NCBI GenBank assembly: GCA_009192285.1
Contig: CM018603.1
Coordinates: forward strand, 981,307-1,045,306
Direction: 5' to 3'
Source: Morchella semilibera
Taxonomy: Eukaryota > Ascomycota > Pezizomycetes > Pezizales > Morchellaceae
DNA length: 64,000 nucleotides
The position numbers and the translations under genes are program-made. Numbering within the stretch: position 1 is the first letter of the stretch; every line of letters starts with the position of its first letter. A model generated the notes under the pieces. That model ran no database searches. It saw nothing but the letters and a program-made list of their open reading frames with translations, and had not been told where the DNA came from. Below are positions 12,701-25,669 of this stretch, piece after piece.

Positions 12701-14793
12701 CTGTTTGAGGTCACGGTCTGTTCGCTAGATTAGAGCATTATGTGACCCCTGCACTTGCATCTCAGTGACGAAAGTATCATTAGGTCGTGTGTCCCTGCAA
12801 GACGGGTGAGGGAATTGGGTTTGTTCCAGGTTGCCCCAAGCTTTTGGATGTTTTGTCCGAAGAAAAAAAACGTGTACGAGTCATTAACAATCCTTTCTCT
12901 AAAACATGAAAGTATACAGCCGATATATTTTGAGCCTGTTGTATTAGGGTAATTAATGACTAGCCACCTAGAAATGAATGGTGAATCAGACAATGCGCAC
13001 CGGCGTTTTGTCACCAGATCGACTGCCTAGAGAATTCCTCCAAGACGTATATGTGTGTACATCGGGGCTGCAAGTGGACTTGATTATCACTAATGCTATC
13101 TTTTTAACTGCCACGCCTCATCCAGAATTGTTTTCATCGACCTCAGGAGTTGAAGGTGTTACAGGAAATATTGCTCATATGGAGGGCTTCTAGCTTGAGC
13201 CATTACCTATCTAGGAAGCGAACCGTCCCAAATACACAAACCACCGCACGTGTCGTAATATATATTACGTGCCCGGTGTCGAAAGTGTGTTTCACAGACT
13301 TGTGTAGCGTAGTGCCGAACACCTCGAGAACGCCCAGGGTCAGACATGGGAGATCTAACATCCTAGGCATGGACGAATATTGACAATGCTCCGTCCCTGC
13401 TTCTTAGTAGCGTTCCCTATTTAATTCTAATATTTGTTGTCGTATTATGCTCAAAATAAAGATGAAACCTTGGAAGTCAAGCAAGCATCAACTCAGCCAA
13501 CGGGTAGTGGGGGCAAACAGAGAGCAAGCTTCTAAATCTAATAAATGTAAATAAAAGGGTACTGACGTTGGGATCCCAAGTGACGGCAATGCCCGAAGGC
13601 GCCGAACCTGTGGAACATTCCTGTGGTTAGACCTCGTGCGAAAATTTCTCCGACACGCTTTGAAAAGATGAGAATGCTTAGTTTCGAAGGACTGTGCGCA
13701 CACAACTCAAAAAGGATATCGAAAAGCCCAGAATTCTTCGCTACCAAATTGGCGGGAAACCATTAAAAGAAGTGGAGTAAGTAGGAGAGACATGCGAAGC
13801 CGCGGAGATGACTGTGCAACATCTGATTTCAGAGCGAATTCCTACCTGTTACGACAATGGGGTGTCAAGCTGGAATGAGGTATCCCGAGACCCCGGTCTT
13901 GGATCGGGGGCCACCCACACAAGTTTCTGAACCAGCAGCTTGGTCCACTCGAAAGGGGTTCTCCACACCTTCTACAGTGGGGACATGTATGAGAATTGAA
14001 GGCATGTAGATTTCTCAATATTTGACCAGAGGAGGGTTCTTTCTTTCGTTCCACGTTGTTTCAGAGACGTCAAGAACAAAAAGTAAGACTGTCTGTCTCG
14101 ACCCTCCCATTAGCATGCCCCGAGTCTTTAACCTCAGTTTCGGCACAGACTTCCCTCTAGATCTCTCTAAGGCTGCCTTGCCTCTACTGACTGTCCCACG
14201 CGGGGGGGGGGGGGGGGCTCGTCCGTCCTTGCGCACAGACACCGTTTTTTCCCAAGGTAAGGCAAGTAGGGAAATGTGAGGCTAACGGCAGGACAAGCGG
14301 AAACGGGTCCTCGGTTCTTCTTTATACAAAGATCCCTTGAAACAGATGCTAGCTCAAGTCTTTGGAATTATCAATTCCCAATTCCACGGTTTGAAGTTCT
14401 CTCCGTAACGGGTAGTGCCATAGTGAGAACAGACACCATAAAACAAGACCGGGGTTATCGCGGCAACCCAACCAAGATATGCATGCCCGGACGGTTGGGT
14501 CACAAGAATGCAGGAAAAGCTATAAGACGATTGCTGCTGCAGCCTGGACGGGGGTGCCAATCCCCGACTTTTTCATACCTTTGATGGCCCCGTGTTGTGT
14601 TGTTCTGTGTGCGTGCGTGTGCTCTTTTAACTAGTGGTGTTGTCGTACCCTTTTTCCACTACATCCAGAAAGTCGGTAGCAGCACCAACCCAGTAGGCAC
14701 AGCATCCAACAGAAATTGCAAATATATTCACCGTTCCCCAGCAGCTTTCGGTCCCACAGAATCCAAACCCAACCAAGTCAGAACTTCAGTAAA
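6738..14793. other. Gene desert upstream of the methyltransferase gene
   Basis: About 8 kb with many stops in all frames and no recognisable protein. Base composition is near even, so it does not look like repeat-induced AT-rich decay. Homopolymer runs occur (A-run near 10617, T-run near 10730, G-run near 14203). A minus-strand stretch at about 8180-8085 reads as a protein-like fragment but has no recognisable family. TACATGTA, frequent elsewhere, is absent here. Confidence 0.5.
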
Positions 14794-16412
14794 ATGAGGT
14801 ATAGAAAAGCTCCTTCCCTTTGCTTGGTCTATCCTTTCTCATGAATGTTATTATAGTAGCCTAGATATCGACCAAAACAACCCCGAGTCTGAAACTTTGT
14901 CGCTTGACCCAATTTACAGAACAACTGTCGAGATCAATGGTCGACTATACCAACAATGGGCTTTGGAGAATGGAACATCTTTCACCCCGGTCGATGAGGT
15001 ATTCCCAGGCGTACCCTTTTAAGCGGTTAACCCAACTAGGTCAATTTCAAACTGAAAATTGTCTAGGACGAGAGAGAAAGGCTCGATAGGGTTCATAGCG
15101 TGTTCAAGCTCGTTTTCGACAACAGATTAATATTCCCACCTGTCATCAACCCTCGGAAAGTCTTGGACTGTGGCTTTGGTTCAGCGGCATGGGCAATGGA
15201 GGCCGCTGAAAGGTATCCGGATTGTGATGTTCGTCCCCAGTTAAGCAACTCTGGTAAATAGAGATACTGGACCATTTCTGACAGCGAGTAATAGGTCATC
15301 GGAGTTGACATTAGCCCACATATGATGCCAGAAGAAACACCTCCAAATTTGTGGCTTCAGGCAAGTAATCTTTGCTTAAGTAAAGCTAACCAAGAAGCTT
15401 GAAGGTAGCTGACCAGGTGTACCTACATAAATGAAGATCGATGATCTGAACCAACCGTTCACATTCCAAACAAACGAGTTTGACTTCATCCAATCTCGTG
15501 ACGTCGTGGGTGGCATCAAGAAGAATCGGTGGCCATCATATATCAAGGACTGTGTTCGGTAAGCTCTTGAGTAGTTCTGAAAATTCTCTCTCAGTGAAAG
15601 AGTTGTCAACCAACCCACCTGAGAATCAGCGGCGTTATCACAGGATGGGTGAAACATACATTATATAGCAAATAAGTCTGACGAACATAGCATCCTCAAA
15701 CCAGGAGGGTGGTTACAGCTCATTGAAATTTATCATATGGTCCAATCCGACAACGGTATGATCGACGACACTCACATCCTCCGTCAGGTGAGTGAGAACT
15801 ACTTCAGCTCTATCGAGGATACCAAGGATCCACGAGCTCCTCTAAAGCTAGATTCTATGATGAGAGAGGCGGGGTTGGTTGAGCTGGGAAGCAGAATGGT
15901 TCCATTGCACTTGAATGGATGGTCGAATGGTTAGTTACCCGTCTTGTCTTTTCGTCACCAGCTACTGTTGCAAACTATGAGCAGTTGCCACTTCTTAGCG
16001 GGAGAAATAAGCATCAAAACGTCAATGGACCGAAACAATCGGGGTTGACAACGTTTGGTGCGCATGGATACAATTTATTCACTGTAACTTACTGACTTTT
16101 CTTAACGCAACGACCAGTCGAGCGTGATCGCCTAATTGGCGAGGAATTCGGCAAGGTCTTCAAGGACTCAATTGAAGGCCAACTTCAAATCCCATTTAAG
16201 GATAGGTTTGGGATGTCCATAAATGAAGTCAGGGTCTTGGCCGCGCGGTTTCGACAAGAGGTGGATAATAAGAGTCTCAAACCATATTTTGGACTGTAAG
16301 TCTTTGTTAATACCCCCCCCCAAAAAAAAATACTAGAGAGAGATGAGAAGAGTTTATAGCTGACCATTGCCTCTCTAGGTACATTTCGATCGGACGTAAG
16401 CCGAACCCATAA
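14794..16412 (+). CDS. LaeA-like SAM-dependent methyltransferase, eight exons
   Basis: Splicing gives one intact 315-residue protein. Exons: 14794-14798, 14857-14998, 15067-15228, 15295-15360, 15437-15558, 15691-15929, 16118-16295, 16379-16412; all phases match and the total is 948 nt. Family marks in order are NGRLYQ (about 30), DERERLDRVH (50-59), SAM motif I VLDCGFG (81-87), VIGVDISP with acidic D108, DDLNQPFTF, FDFIQSR, LKPGGWLQLIE, QSDNG and the terminal GRKPNP. These define the fungal LaeA/TAM-type methyltransferases, which act as regulators of secondary metabolism or as tailoring enzymes. Motif I has GFG instead of the usual GTG. Intron 4 is GC-AG with an AAG acceptor. The five-base first exon is the least certain part. 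The gene stands alone, with no biosynthetic genes beside it. Confidence 0.85.
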
Positions 16413-19400
16413 TAAATACGGTTCAAGAAGGGACTTTCAAGCAGAAAGACTTCACCCCGACCTACACCTATGGTGAAACCTCAAATCAGTGACAGCGATA
16501 AGAGAATTAGCTAGGTGAAAATTAACATAAGCATGAGGAATACAAGTATATGAGTGCTTGAGGAAACTGGAGTTTTGGGGTATACAATGAATTAAAGGAG
16601 TTATTCAATAGACATGCGGTCATATTGACGTGCTTTGTAGGATGCAGCCATTTATTCGATTTAATTTCCTTTTCTATTTCAAGTGGGTGGTATTGCTGCG
16701 AACTTTTAAGGCGCTGCATCGGGAGATATCCTTCTGCCACCCGCTCCGAATTCTGGATCTGTCGAGATGACTGTTATCCAAATCATTTATTCATATTAAA
16801 TTTAATCTTGTCGTTCCATTTATTCAACAGGCTAGATGAATTTGTGATATCTTTTTGCTCAGGATCCTATAGCCTGTCCTTAGCTAGAGGCCTAAGGTGT
16901 TTCCTAGATGTTTCCGGGGGTTGTTCCGAAGGTTGTTCCGAAAGATCCCGTCGGCCATTACAAACTTTCCAGCCGGCAGATAAAAGGACAACGTTTTGTT
17001 TTGTTTTTCTTGTCCATATTCTTGAACCAAATGCTTGCTGAATATAAGTTGCAGGTAGACAATTGCTGTTGTCTTTCGACGCGGGATTATTGTATGCTAG
17101 TTCGAAACTGACCCGTTGCAATCAACCAATCCGAACCAACAGCCCAATAGTGGGCTTTTCATTAGCTATGTCACCATCCTATGGTCACCAACCAGACATT
17201 CTGCTCCTGACAGCAAAGATAATTCTGAATACCCAGCCAGTTTTTTTTTTTTTTTTTTTTGATGCAACCGTCCTCCAGATATCCCCTCGACCATAGTTAG
17301 GGGAAGAATACGCAAAAACGATCTGTTTTAGCTGGAAAAACTAGACTTCAAGATCTGCCCATAGAATCCAAGAATGCAATTGCATCCGTTTCTTAAGATT
17401 GAAAACTATCCCGCTCTCCTCCCCATGTTTTGTTTGTATTTTTGTTTGTGTTGACTCTGGTGATGTACTGACAACAAAGAAAGGGAGAAAAAAAGAAGGG
17501 GCGGTTTCGTTGTGGACAAAGTACATGTAGGTACATGTACACCGCCGGTCCACACAATTACCTGGATCGAGCACATACGCGCGAGAGAGTTGGCTTGCAG
17601 AAAGCTGCCTGGCGTTTAGCCGAACGCGGCCTGTTGCGTCTATATCAAGGATAGCAAACGTAGGCGAAAAAAATCACATGACTCTCTATTCTCCACAGCG
17701 AGTTATGTAAGCTCACGTTTCTATGTCTGTCAGGAATTTGTACTGTGAACTTACGATATCTTAGCATTGCTTATGTAGCGCCATGGCCGAAATCTGAGAG
17801 GGAATTTGGGATGACAAGAGGTGACCAGCCTGAGAAAGAGAGAGAAGAGGATAAGGAAGTTGCAAATTGGATGGTAAGTGGGGGGTACGTACCTCTTAGC
17901 TGGTTGTTACTTACTTGCTTAGGCCAGCTGTCCGTGGGCCTGTAACCATTTCCTTTCAAGCGGTGACGACGAGGCATGGTAGCGAGGAGGGCCCATGCTG
18001 CTCTTCAATGTCATGGTTCTTGGAATGGGGGAAAACTAACCACCATGGCCAGATATCAAACAAAAACAGGTGTGCACGGGAGCAATCCGAAATTTGTGAG
18101 GTAGTAGTTGCCGACATGTTGCCAATAAGACTCTGATCTAGATGTGGTTCCACGACCATGGGATCTTTGCAAGCAGCTCACGGGCCATCTTCCCGTTGGT
18201 ATGCATCTCCGAACTTAACAGGTTTTTCTGCCCTTTCTGCCTTTCTGCCCTGCGGTCTATGCTAACTTTTGCACTTCTCCTCCTCCTTCTTCTTCACTGG
18301 AAATCTTGTTGGCTTATGGATATTTGAATTGGCGATAAATGAGGCGGGAAATTACGCATGGTCTTTCCGTACTTCCGGCAAGGATTCGCATTACAGGAAC
18401 CAGAGCGAGGAAGACCAAAACCGTATTCAGTGACTAGCATTCTAAATTTCCTCCGGCTAACCTTGGCTGAAGGTTCTTGTGAAGTGTGCCTGCATAAAAT
18501 CGAAGACGATTTTCTTGTCCCATTGTTTGTTCACTGTGATTTTACAGCTCACAAGCAACGTTCAGATCGAGACTGGCTGTCACACTGTTCATTACACGAA
18601 GAAATCCCTCCTGGTCACCCCTAAACTGCCTACTGTTGAATGGTGTAATATTTTGGCTGGGTTAAAAGTAGCGTCACGCATAAAAAACTCGGATCTAATT
18701 GGTGCAGGAATATGACGAGATTTCTGTGGGGGTATTTTCAACAGTCCGAGCGAGGGTTTCTTCTGGGCCTAGACACGTTAGGCCGATGTCACCCCGAGTA
18801 ACACTCAAACCCCACTTATTAACAAAAATAACGTTATGATAGCCCCCACCCTAAGGCGAAGTTGAATTACCCGCGAAGATTCAAGTCGTAAGATGAAATT
18901 GCTATTGGGTTAAGAGGAAAATACACCCATTGCAACGCAGCTTCATTGTCAGGCTCTTGTTCGCCGCGACAAAGATTATCATGGGCTCTCACTCGTAAGA
19001 GGGTCTCATATATCTTGGTAGGCGAGAATTTACCCCTTCTCGGCATCTAGGCATTTCCATTAACCGAATCGAAAGCTCTAAGCGTTTCGCAACTACAATG
19101 GTACATGTGAAGGCTTTTGTCATATGGCAGTGGAATTGTGGGCTCGAGCGCATTTGTTTTCAGACTCACGATACCTTCAACGGGTGCAGGAGGAAGATCT
19201 GAAAAAGAAATGGTCAACGCAGATCACATCAGAGGACTATCTTACGATCCTAGTTTTGGCACTATTATGGTCTGTGCTCATATCGTAGTCGATCATGTGA
19301 TATTTAGAACCAATCTCTTGGGGGCAGGTGTCTTCCCGCACCGTACACCTCGTGGATCATACTTCACAGACTCAAAGGGTGTTTCTCAGGAAATAGGTAT

Positions 19401-22400
19401 GATCGTACGGCACATTGCATAATATGAAAGTGTTTTTCACTGATGCTTAATTTAGCCGTACGAGACATTGTCTGGGAGTTTCCGTGCTCCTGAGTTCTCA
19501 GAGAGTATTAGTCCCAAGTTTTATTCAGGGAAGATATGAAATCCGGTGTGTAGGAGAAAACAAGGTGTGTGTAAATTCATATAAGAACGGTTCAGAACGT
19601 TGGTCAAGGGCTGGCCCGTAAGGCTTGCGATGTTGTATTTACAATTAAGCGCCTAGAAGCTGGCCGGACCAGTCCCTTGGACTTATCTGTCCGATGTCGA
19701 TAGAGCAACAACCTCTAAATATTCTTGGCGGCAGTTTTTGGTGTGAAAATTTGAGCTCAAAATTTGAACAACAGGGATTGGCCAAATCGCTCTAATGAAT
19801 CGTCATCATCCAGAGAGATGAACAAACAAGACATATATCATCATCGGGAGGCGCCCGTTTGATCAATAAACATAATACTTACCGGAGTCATCCCTGTTAA
19901 CCGAATGTCAAACTGGTCGTGAAATAAGCGCATCACATATCATTTGATACGTGGCCGCGTTAAGGAAATTTATCGGCACGCAAAGGTACCACAAAATCTG
20001 ATAAATTCGTTGCACTGCAGCAAGGATTATTTACACCAAAACCCACTCTGGTTGGCCTATACCCCTGCTGTCTCGTAACGAATTTATTCAGATAATACGG
20101 TATATGGTACATGTAAGTACCTGTTTCTGCAAACCCGAGAATGTGCGCCGGTAAAGGTTCCAATAAGATACTCAGATTCGTTGAGCACGAATTCCAAATC
20201 TGGTTATGTATCGACGCCGGGATTCCGGTGGTTGTCCAACGGACCGCCGCTTCTGCAACCCGCTCAAAGGATACCTACATGTACTAATGCAAGTCTCAGA
20301 CAACATACGATTTTTAAAAGGGGTCCTTTTATATCTAACAAGCTGTATACACCACAATAAGGATTAAGAAAGTTTCCTCAGGGCAGTCCCATCTATCAAC
20401 TATACGCCAGAACCTCCCCCCAGCTAATTCCATATGTGACCGAAATAGGAGGATCCTCTGTTGTCTAAATAAGGTGCGGCGTTCTGAATCAAGTGGTCCA
20501 AGTTCAGCCTTGTCAAGTTCAACGGGATCGATGCGTCTCAAACCTAAAAAGGCATCCTAGTTCAAATGGTGTTAGAGAACTTTCTATCTAGAGACGGTTA
20601 AACGGGGCAGAAAAGCTAAGGATTATGCAGCCAAGAGATCCTCAGTCATTCAACCATGGACGGGTTACCTACTCTAGAAACCTGTTGAAGAGGATAGTAA
20701 TCTCGCATCAGATTATTATTTTGCCGGGTCCTTTTGAAAGTAGACACGTCAACCCTAATTGCTTCGCTGAATTACCACTCGGCTGATTCAACCACGGCGT
20801 CTACACATACTCCTGGCCGGCATTTCCTAAGACTTTACGTGCATTTGACAGAAACGCACGACGGAATTGATGCGGCCTCCCGCTGCGTCTATTCTAGAGA
20901 AAATTCAATCCCAGTGGTCAATAATGCCCTCTGTGCAGTGTTTGTTGGTTGCGATGAAAAATTTTCCTCTTGATACAAGGATGTAGGGCAGAGTACTCTA
21001 GAAGTGGCTATATGTACGTATGCTCCTGGACCGCGATCTTAATGCAAAAAAAAAAAAAAAAAAGAGATTAATTCCCAGTTATTCGAACATGGTTTCAGCA
21101 GTCTAAATCACTCAAATCGTCTCAATCGATAGGTTCAACCGTTGGAACGCTCCGCGGGCTGTTCTGCCCAATCAACATGCATATATGCTTAAGTATCACC
21201 AGTCGAGTGATCCGAGATGATTCTAGGCCCAACACACGTGTTTTCTCCGGGCTCGGCCTTAGGCATATGGCCCTTGATGGGTGTGGATGGTGTGGTCACA
21301 CTGCACAGTGCACAACGAACAAAAAAAAAGAGCCCGAGGGAGGGGTAGAGGGGCCCCTGCATTTGTGCCGTGGTTCTGGGTCCCAAGTATCAGTTTGACA
21401 GGTGGAACTCCTTCCCGCACTTCAGATGTTACCGGAGCTGCGGGTGCCCATTTTGTATCCCTAAAACCTTAGGGAACCCCCCCCCCCTCTTTCCCCTCGA
21501 GATAGCCAGCCAGAAGAGAGGCCAGGACTCCGGCGAGGACGCAAGGGATTAGTTAGGCTCATCCGTAGTATGGGAGGATTCTCAATAAGTAGAATTAGAG
21601 CGCCGGCTAGGTATCGATGGCGTCGGAGTTTGATTAGGTGATTATTAGATATATGCGACGTATCTGGGGGAGAGGATATATTAGGTGGCTGGGTTGGTAG
21701 CTACGCTAATGAAGTCCCCGTTTTAAAGTGCATTGCTTAATCATAAAGAGTCACTCGAGATTGAACCCCCGCCTTTTCTTGCGACATTTAACCCTAACTG
21801 ATATCAACCCTGCGGATAACCAATTTGTGGGGAGAGTGGAGCAATAATTACAACGGGGGTTTACATAGGGTTTGGGACTCGCGGTGGATCCAGGAGTTTG
21901 AGGATGACCCAGCACCGAATTTGCTGGGAATTACACACGCGTTTATCGAGAATCGAATATTACAGGGGAGATAAATGCAAGAGCCAACATCTCCCGAATA
22001 TGTGTGGGCATATCAGTTAAAGTAGTTAACTCACAATGCCTCCACTGCTCGACGGCTTGTCTATCGGCGGCCGCTGTACCGTGTGAGTCATGAATCAGCA
22101 TATAATTACAGCCATAGGGAATAGAGGGAGACTCACGATATCGTCTAGTGTTGTTAATACGTCCTTTGGAGGATGTAGAGGTGATGGTGGTTAACCATCC
22201 CAACGGCGGGAGCGCCCTTGTTATACCCCTCCGGTGGTGGGGGTTAGGTGTCGCAATGTGCCAGGCCCACCTTGTACTGTAGACGTGTAGAGCCCATCCT
22301 TAACAAATGTCAATGTGCCATGTTCTAAGAAATAACCTTGAACTTGGGTTTATTCCACAGAGGCCAGGCAGATCTCTTATGTCTGGGCACAGGCCATTTA

Positions 22401-23191
22401 ATCTGTTGTCTTTTGGGTTTAGACGATCGTTAAACTGACTATACATTGCCGTGGGGCTCGTTTGGGTAGATTTTGATAGCACTGGAGGCCTCACGGCATA
22501 ATCTCAAATAGATTGCACTTATTTCCAACATAAACCGACAGGACCAGAGGTTGCAATGATTGAAATGACCCTAGTATGGTCCTTACATCTGCACTTATGG
22601 GACCGCTATTAACTTGTCTTTTCTTTTATTCTTTCATTCCGGTTTTGAAAGTCTCGAGACAAGTTCATGGCGAATTATGGCGCTAGAAAAGGCTACGTAA
22701 GTACTACATGTAGTTGGAAGTCGGTTAATTGCCAAACCCTAACCCTGCTTTGGGCATTTAATATCAAATTGTGTGGTGGAGGGAGGTCGTTTGTCTCGTG
22801 TTGCTGCCTCTAGGTCTGGTCTTTTTTTTTGTCCAAAGTCTTGAAAGATAACTTGTCTCGTGCCCATCACTGTTGTCGGATCCACGCTCTGCCCACGAGG
22901 TTGATATATTGTTTTCTAACTGAACTATCTTATGGCTACTAGGTTTGTAGTATGATGTGGAAACACATGTTCTAATTCTGCTAGCATAAACGTGTGCACG
23001 CGGTAGGACTAAAGGAGACTAAATAAGCAATGGCTGATGTATAAAAAGAGCATCTTGTATTTTTTTCACAGCAAACTATCATTAATTAAGAAAAGAGCAA
23101 CTAAACAAAGAATCCCCAGAACCCGAGATTAAGTTAATGAACTATCAAGATTATCTTGATAATGAGAAATCAGTCTTTCAACGACGCAAAA
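16413..23191. other. Gene-poor region
   Basis: Nearly 7 kb without a supported gene. It contains the second miniature element (19701-19794), poly-T near 17241, poly-A near 21044, five TACATGTA sites between 17.5 and 22.7 kb, one ATCACTCG site (21204, reverse) and a CCCTAACCC-like stretch near 22736. A short open stretch at 17745-17873 ends in a good GTAAGT donor but has no partner exon that could be recognised. Confidence 0.5.
19701..19794. mobile_element. Miniature inverted-repeat element, copy 2 (shortened left end)
   Basis: This copy matches copy 3 along its length: ACAACCTCTAAATATT, CTTGGCGGCAGTTTTTGGTGTG, TTTGAGCTCAAAATTTG and the right end GGGATTGGCCAAATCGCTC followed by TA. The left terminal repeat is reduced to GAG because the block TGATTTGGCCA is missing, so this copy is likely immobile. 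Confidence 0.7.
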
Positions 23192-25669
23192 CTAGAAATC
23201 ATCTAGCTCTGAGCAACATCCTGCATCCGAGTATGATTCTGGATCTGAGCAAGAACTCTCTGAAAAGGCATATCCACTGTATGCACACCTCAACCCTTTC
23301 GAGGTTTTTTGGATATCAACATCTACCCCAATTGAATTCAAGAGCATACAAAGCCTTTCCCTTAGATCGGGACTAGCCGCAAGCGCTTGCACAAGTGAGA
23401 TGATTGGTTTTTCTAAACTCCCTTCAACCCCGCACCCTAACACAGTGGTCATCTCTTCTCGCTGCTCGGCTGTGATATCACCTCTGAGAATGTCTCGGGA
23501 GTACTCAATATGGCACGGCTCATCAGCCTCAGTATCACTGTCTTCCCCTTGCATTACAAGAATCGGATCCGGTTTAGTTCCCTTTCCCGAGTATCCCTTT
23601 AGGAGGACCGATTCTGGCTTGGCCTGGGAATAGGACCTTGCCGCAGTACTACTCCTTAGGTTGTAATGCTTTACTGGGGCTGTATCATTTTCGTGCTCCG
23701 TCTCGGATGAATTCTGGCTCGCCGTATCGTCCTCGGATTCTGTACCGTCTTCAAAGCTGACCTCGGATCCAGTTTCAAATCTTAAACTCGAAACATCATT
23801 TTCCATGCCCATCTCGAGGGTTGGCCCAAAGCCATTAGTCATATGGGGGCCTTCGCCCCCCTTCAGAGTTCCGTCTACAGTATTTGCAGATACCTGGTCA
23901 CTTGCAGGTACCTGGTCACTGGCAGGTAATTTTTCGTTGTATGAACTATGAACCTCCGCTGTTTCTGGGTTTGAGAATGCATGAATTTGTGGTGGAAGGG
24001 CTTCATCACATCCCACAGCGGTAGAACTATTTGAGTCCCGTTCAACGTTCACACCGTTAATAAATAGGTTAATAATCTTTTGAGCGAGGTTGTCTTTAAT
24101 GATCTGGGTGTTTCCACGGTTCTCCACACCATCAAAGAATCCCTCGAGGTACCCTTGAAGATTTCCCACTTTCTGCAAAACCTCAATGCTTTTATCATAC
24201 TTTTGATAGGCCCCTGCCATGATCGCGTCACACATCCGACGTTGTTGGTCGATATTCCGCAGCGCGTTATCTGTTTCCTTCAACACTACCCCTTGTAGTT
24301 TAGTACGGATTTCATCTGTGATGGAGGTCTTCTCAACGGGTGTTATCTCTCCTCCCATAGCTCGGTTGAACAATGAAGTAACCTGCGGGAATAGCGGACT
24401 ATCCATGAGTCCTGTTGCTTCGAGAGTTTTTGGTCCCAAACTAGTCGGCTGGGGTGAGGCTGGAGATTTGATTCCATTCGTAACAGGGGCATCGTCCTGC
24501 ATTTTAGCCTTCGTACTAGAGTTAACGGTAACTGGCATCTTGATACCTGTCGAGGCCTCTCCCTCATAAGACCCCTTAGCGTTTGATAGTTCGGCGGAGG
24601 ATGGCTTATTAGCAGAATCATTTGTCGCAACCTTTGGCCCCTCGGCAGGTGAAGTATAATCCTGGTAGGACTCTAGTATTCCCTTGATCGTTTTATTAAC
24701 CTCCTTTTTAGAGACAACAAAAACATCTTTATGGTTATCAAAGTGGTAATACTGTCCGTCATTTGGCTCAGACGGGAGTTCGCCCTTGAAGTGCAACTGA
24801 GACATTTTACTTCCCAGTTTTGCAAGCTCCTTGGCATACTCCATATATTCGGGGATCCCGTTGAAGTCAACATTAATACATGTCAATTCGTCAAGGGAAT
24901 TCCTCTCTGCGTAACTTCTGCGATATTCAAGGAATAACTTGACATTTTGCTTCATAGGGAGTAACTTCAGGTTTTGAAACTCCTGACTGGCTTCCAATTC
25001 CCTGCGTTTAACCTTCATAAAGGGAGAAAATCTTTCCCAAGTGGACTTATCACTTGCTATAAGATTAATTGTTGGTGCTGTCTCAGAAGCAGGCATCTGG
25101 TTTATAATCCTAAGTGCCATGATCATAGCAAAGAGGCCAATATCCTCCCGTGGATCCCAATAACTTGGCTTATATGGACGCCAAATGTTAAAAGGTGTAC
25201 ATATATTGGTGTAGACTGCCACACCTCCTTTAGTGCTGCTCAAGTGTGATGCTGTGTACATTTCAAGGCGAGTGTCTGGCTTATCGGGCCAGATAGTACG
25301 GTTAATGCAAGACCTACTTAATTGCAGTCCATTATTGTTTCTCTTGTAAAAGAGAAAGGAGTAAACGTTGATGAAGTCCTGACCAAGAATAAGGTCCACA
25401 GCACCACCCGTCTCGCCAAAGAAATCAACTAGCTCGCTAGAGGATACGGATTCTACTTCAGGGAGTTTAAATTGGTAATCAGAGATGGTAAATCTCAACC
25501 CGTTTTTTCCAACGAAATCCTGAAACTTGGTCTTGCTGCGTACAACCCAAGTTGTGTGGAAACCTTCATCGATGTAGTATGCGGCAACAACTGGAGGTTT
25601 GATAGACAGATTCACGTATTCCCGAGGAGCACTCTTAAAAAGAGCGATCTGACGGGTGGTAGGCTTCAT
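23192..25669 (-). CDS. Retropepsin-like / degenerate RNase H-like protein (paralogue B)
   Basis: A single open frame of 825 residues from the ATG at 25669. A GTATGT donor (about 25713) and an ACTAG acceptor just before the ATG suggest a 5'-UTR intron. Residues 25-115 look like a retropepsin fold: VVAAYYIDEGFHTTW stands where D-T/S-G would be, and DLILGQDFI matches the conserved I-L-G second motif. Residues 135-330 follow the RNase H order: strand LEMYTASHL with the first Asp replaced by Ala, then DIGLFAMIMALR, LIASDKSTW and a closing AKELAKLGSKM. The rest is low-complexity and acidic (about 500-700), ending in a Ser/Cys-rich tail. There is no reverse transcriptase or integrase. It shares domain order with the gene at 29533-33471. 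A structural or regulatory role is inferred, because the RNase H catalytic set is incomplete. Confidence 0.7.
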   Translation of the reverse strand: MKPTTRQIALFKSAPREYVNLSIKPPVVAAYYIDEGFHTTWVVRSKTKFQDFVGKNGLRFTISDYQFKLPEVESVSSSELVDFFGETGGAVDLILGQDFINVYSFLFYKRNNNGLQLSRSCINRTIWPDKPDTRLEMYTASHLSSTKGGVAVYTNICTPFNIWRPYKPSYWDPREDIGLFAMIMALRIINQMPASETAPTINLIASDKSTWERFSPFMKVKRRELEASQEFQNLKLLPMKQNVKLFLEYRRSYAERNSLDELTCINVDFNGIPEYMEYAKELAKLGSKMSQLHFKGELPSEPNDGQYYHFDNHKDVFVVSKKEVNKTIKGILESYQDYTSPAEGPKVATNDSANKPSSAELSNAKGSYEGEASTGIKMPVTVNSSTKAKMQDDAPVTNGIKSPASPQPTSLGPKTLEATGLMDSPLFPQVTSLFNRAMGGEITPVEKTSITDEIRTKLQGVVLKETDNALRNIDQQRRMCDAIMAGAYQKYDKSIEVLQKVGNLQGYLEGFFDGVENRGNTQIIKDNLAQKIINLFINGVNVERDSNSSTAVGCDEALPPQIHAFSNPETAEVHSSYNEKLPASDQVPASDQVSANTVDGTLKGGEGPHMTNGFGPTLEMGMENDVSSLRFETGSEVSFEDGTESEDDTASQNSSETEHENDTAPVKHYNLRSSTAARSYSQAKPESVLLKGYSGKGTKPDPILVMQGEDSDTEADEPCHIEYSRDILRGDITAEQREEMTTVLGCGVEGSLEKPIISLVQALAASPDLRERLCMLLNSIGVDVDIQKTSKGLRCAYSGYAFSESSCSDPESYSDAGCCSELDDF

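Noticed and set aside
16625-17041. Open plus-strand stretch of 138 codons downstream of the methyltransferase
   Set aside because: Composition is Cys/Phe/Ser-rich with no domain pattern and no splice partner. It fits chance reading of 3' flanking DNA.
19117-19422. Plus-strand open stretch of 101 codons
   Set aside because: Reads as protein-like in short pieces only; no family, start context or neighbouring exons support it.
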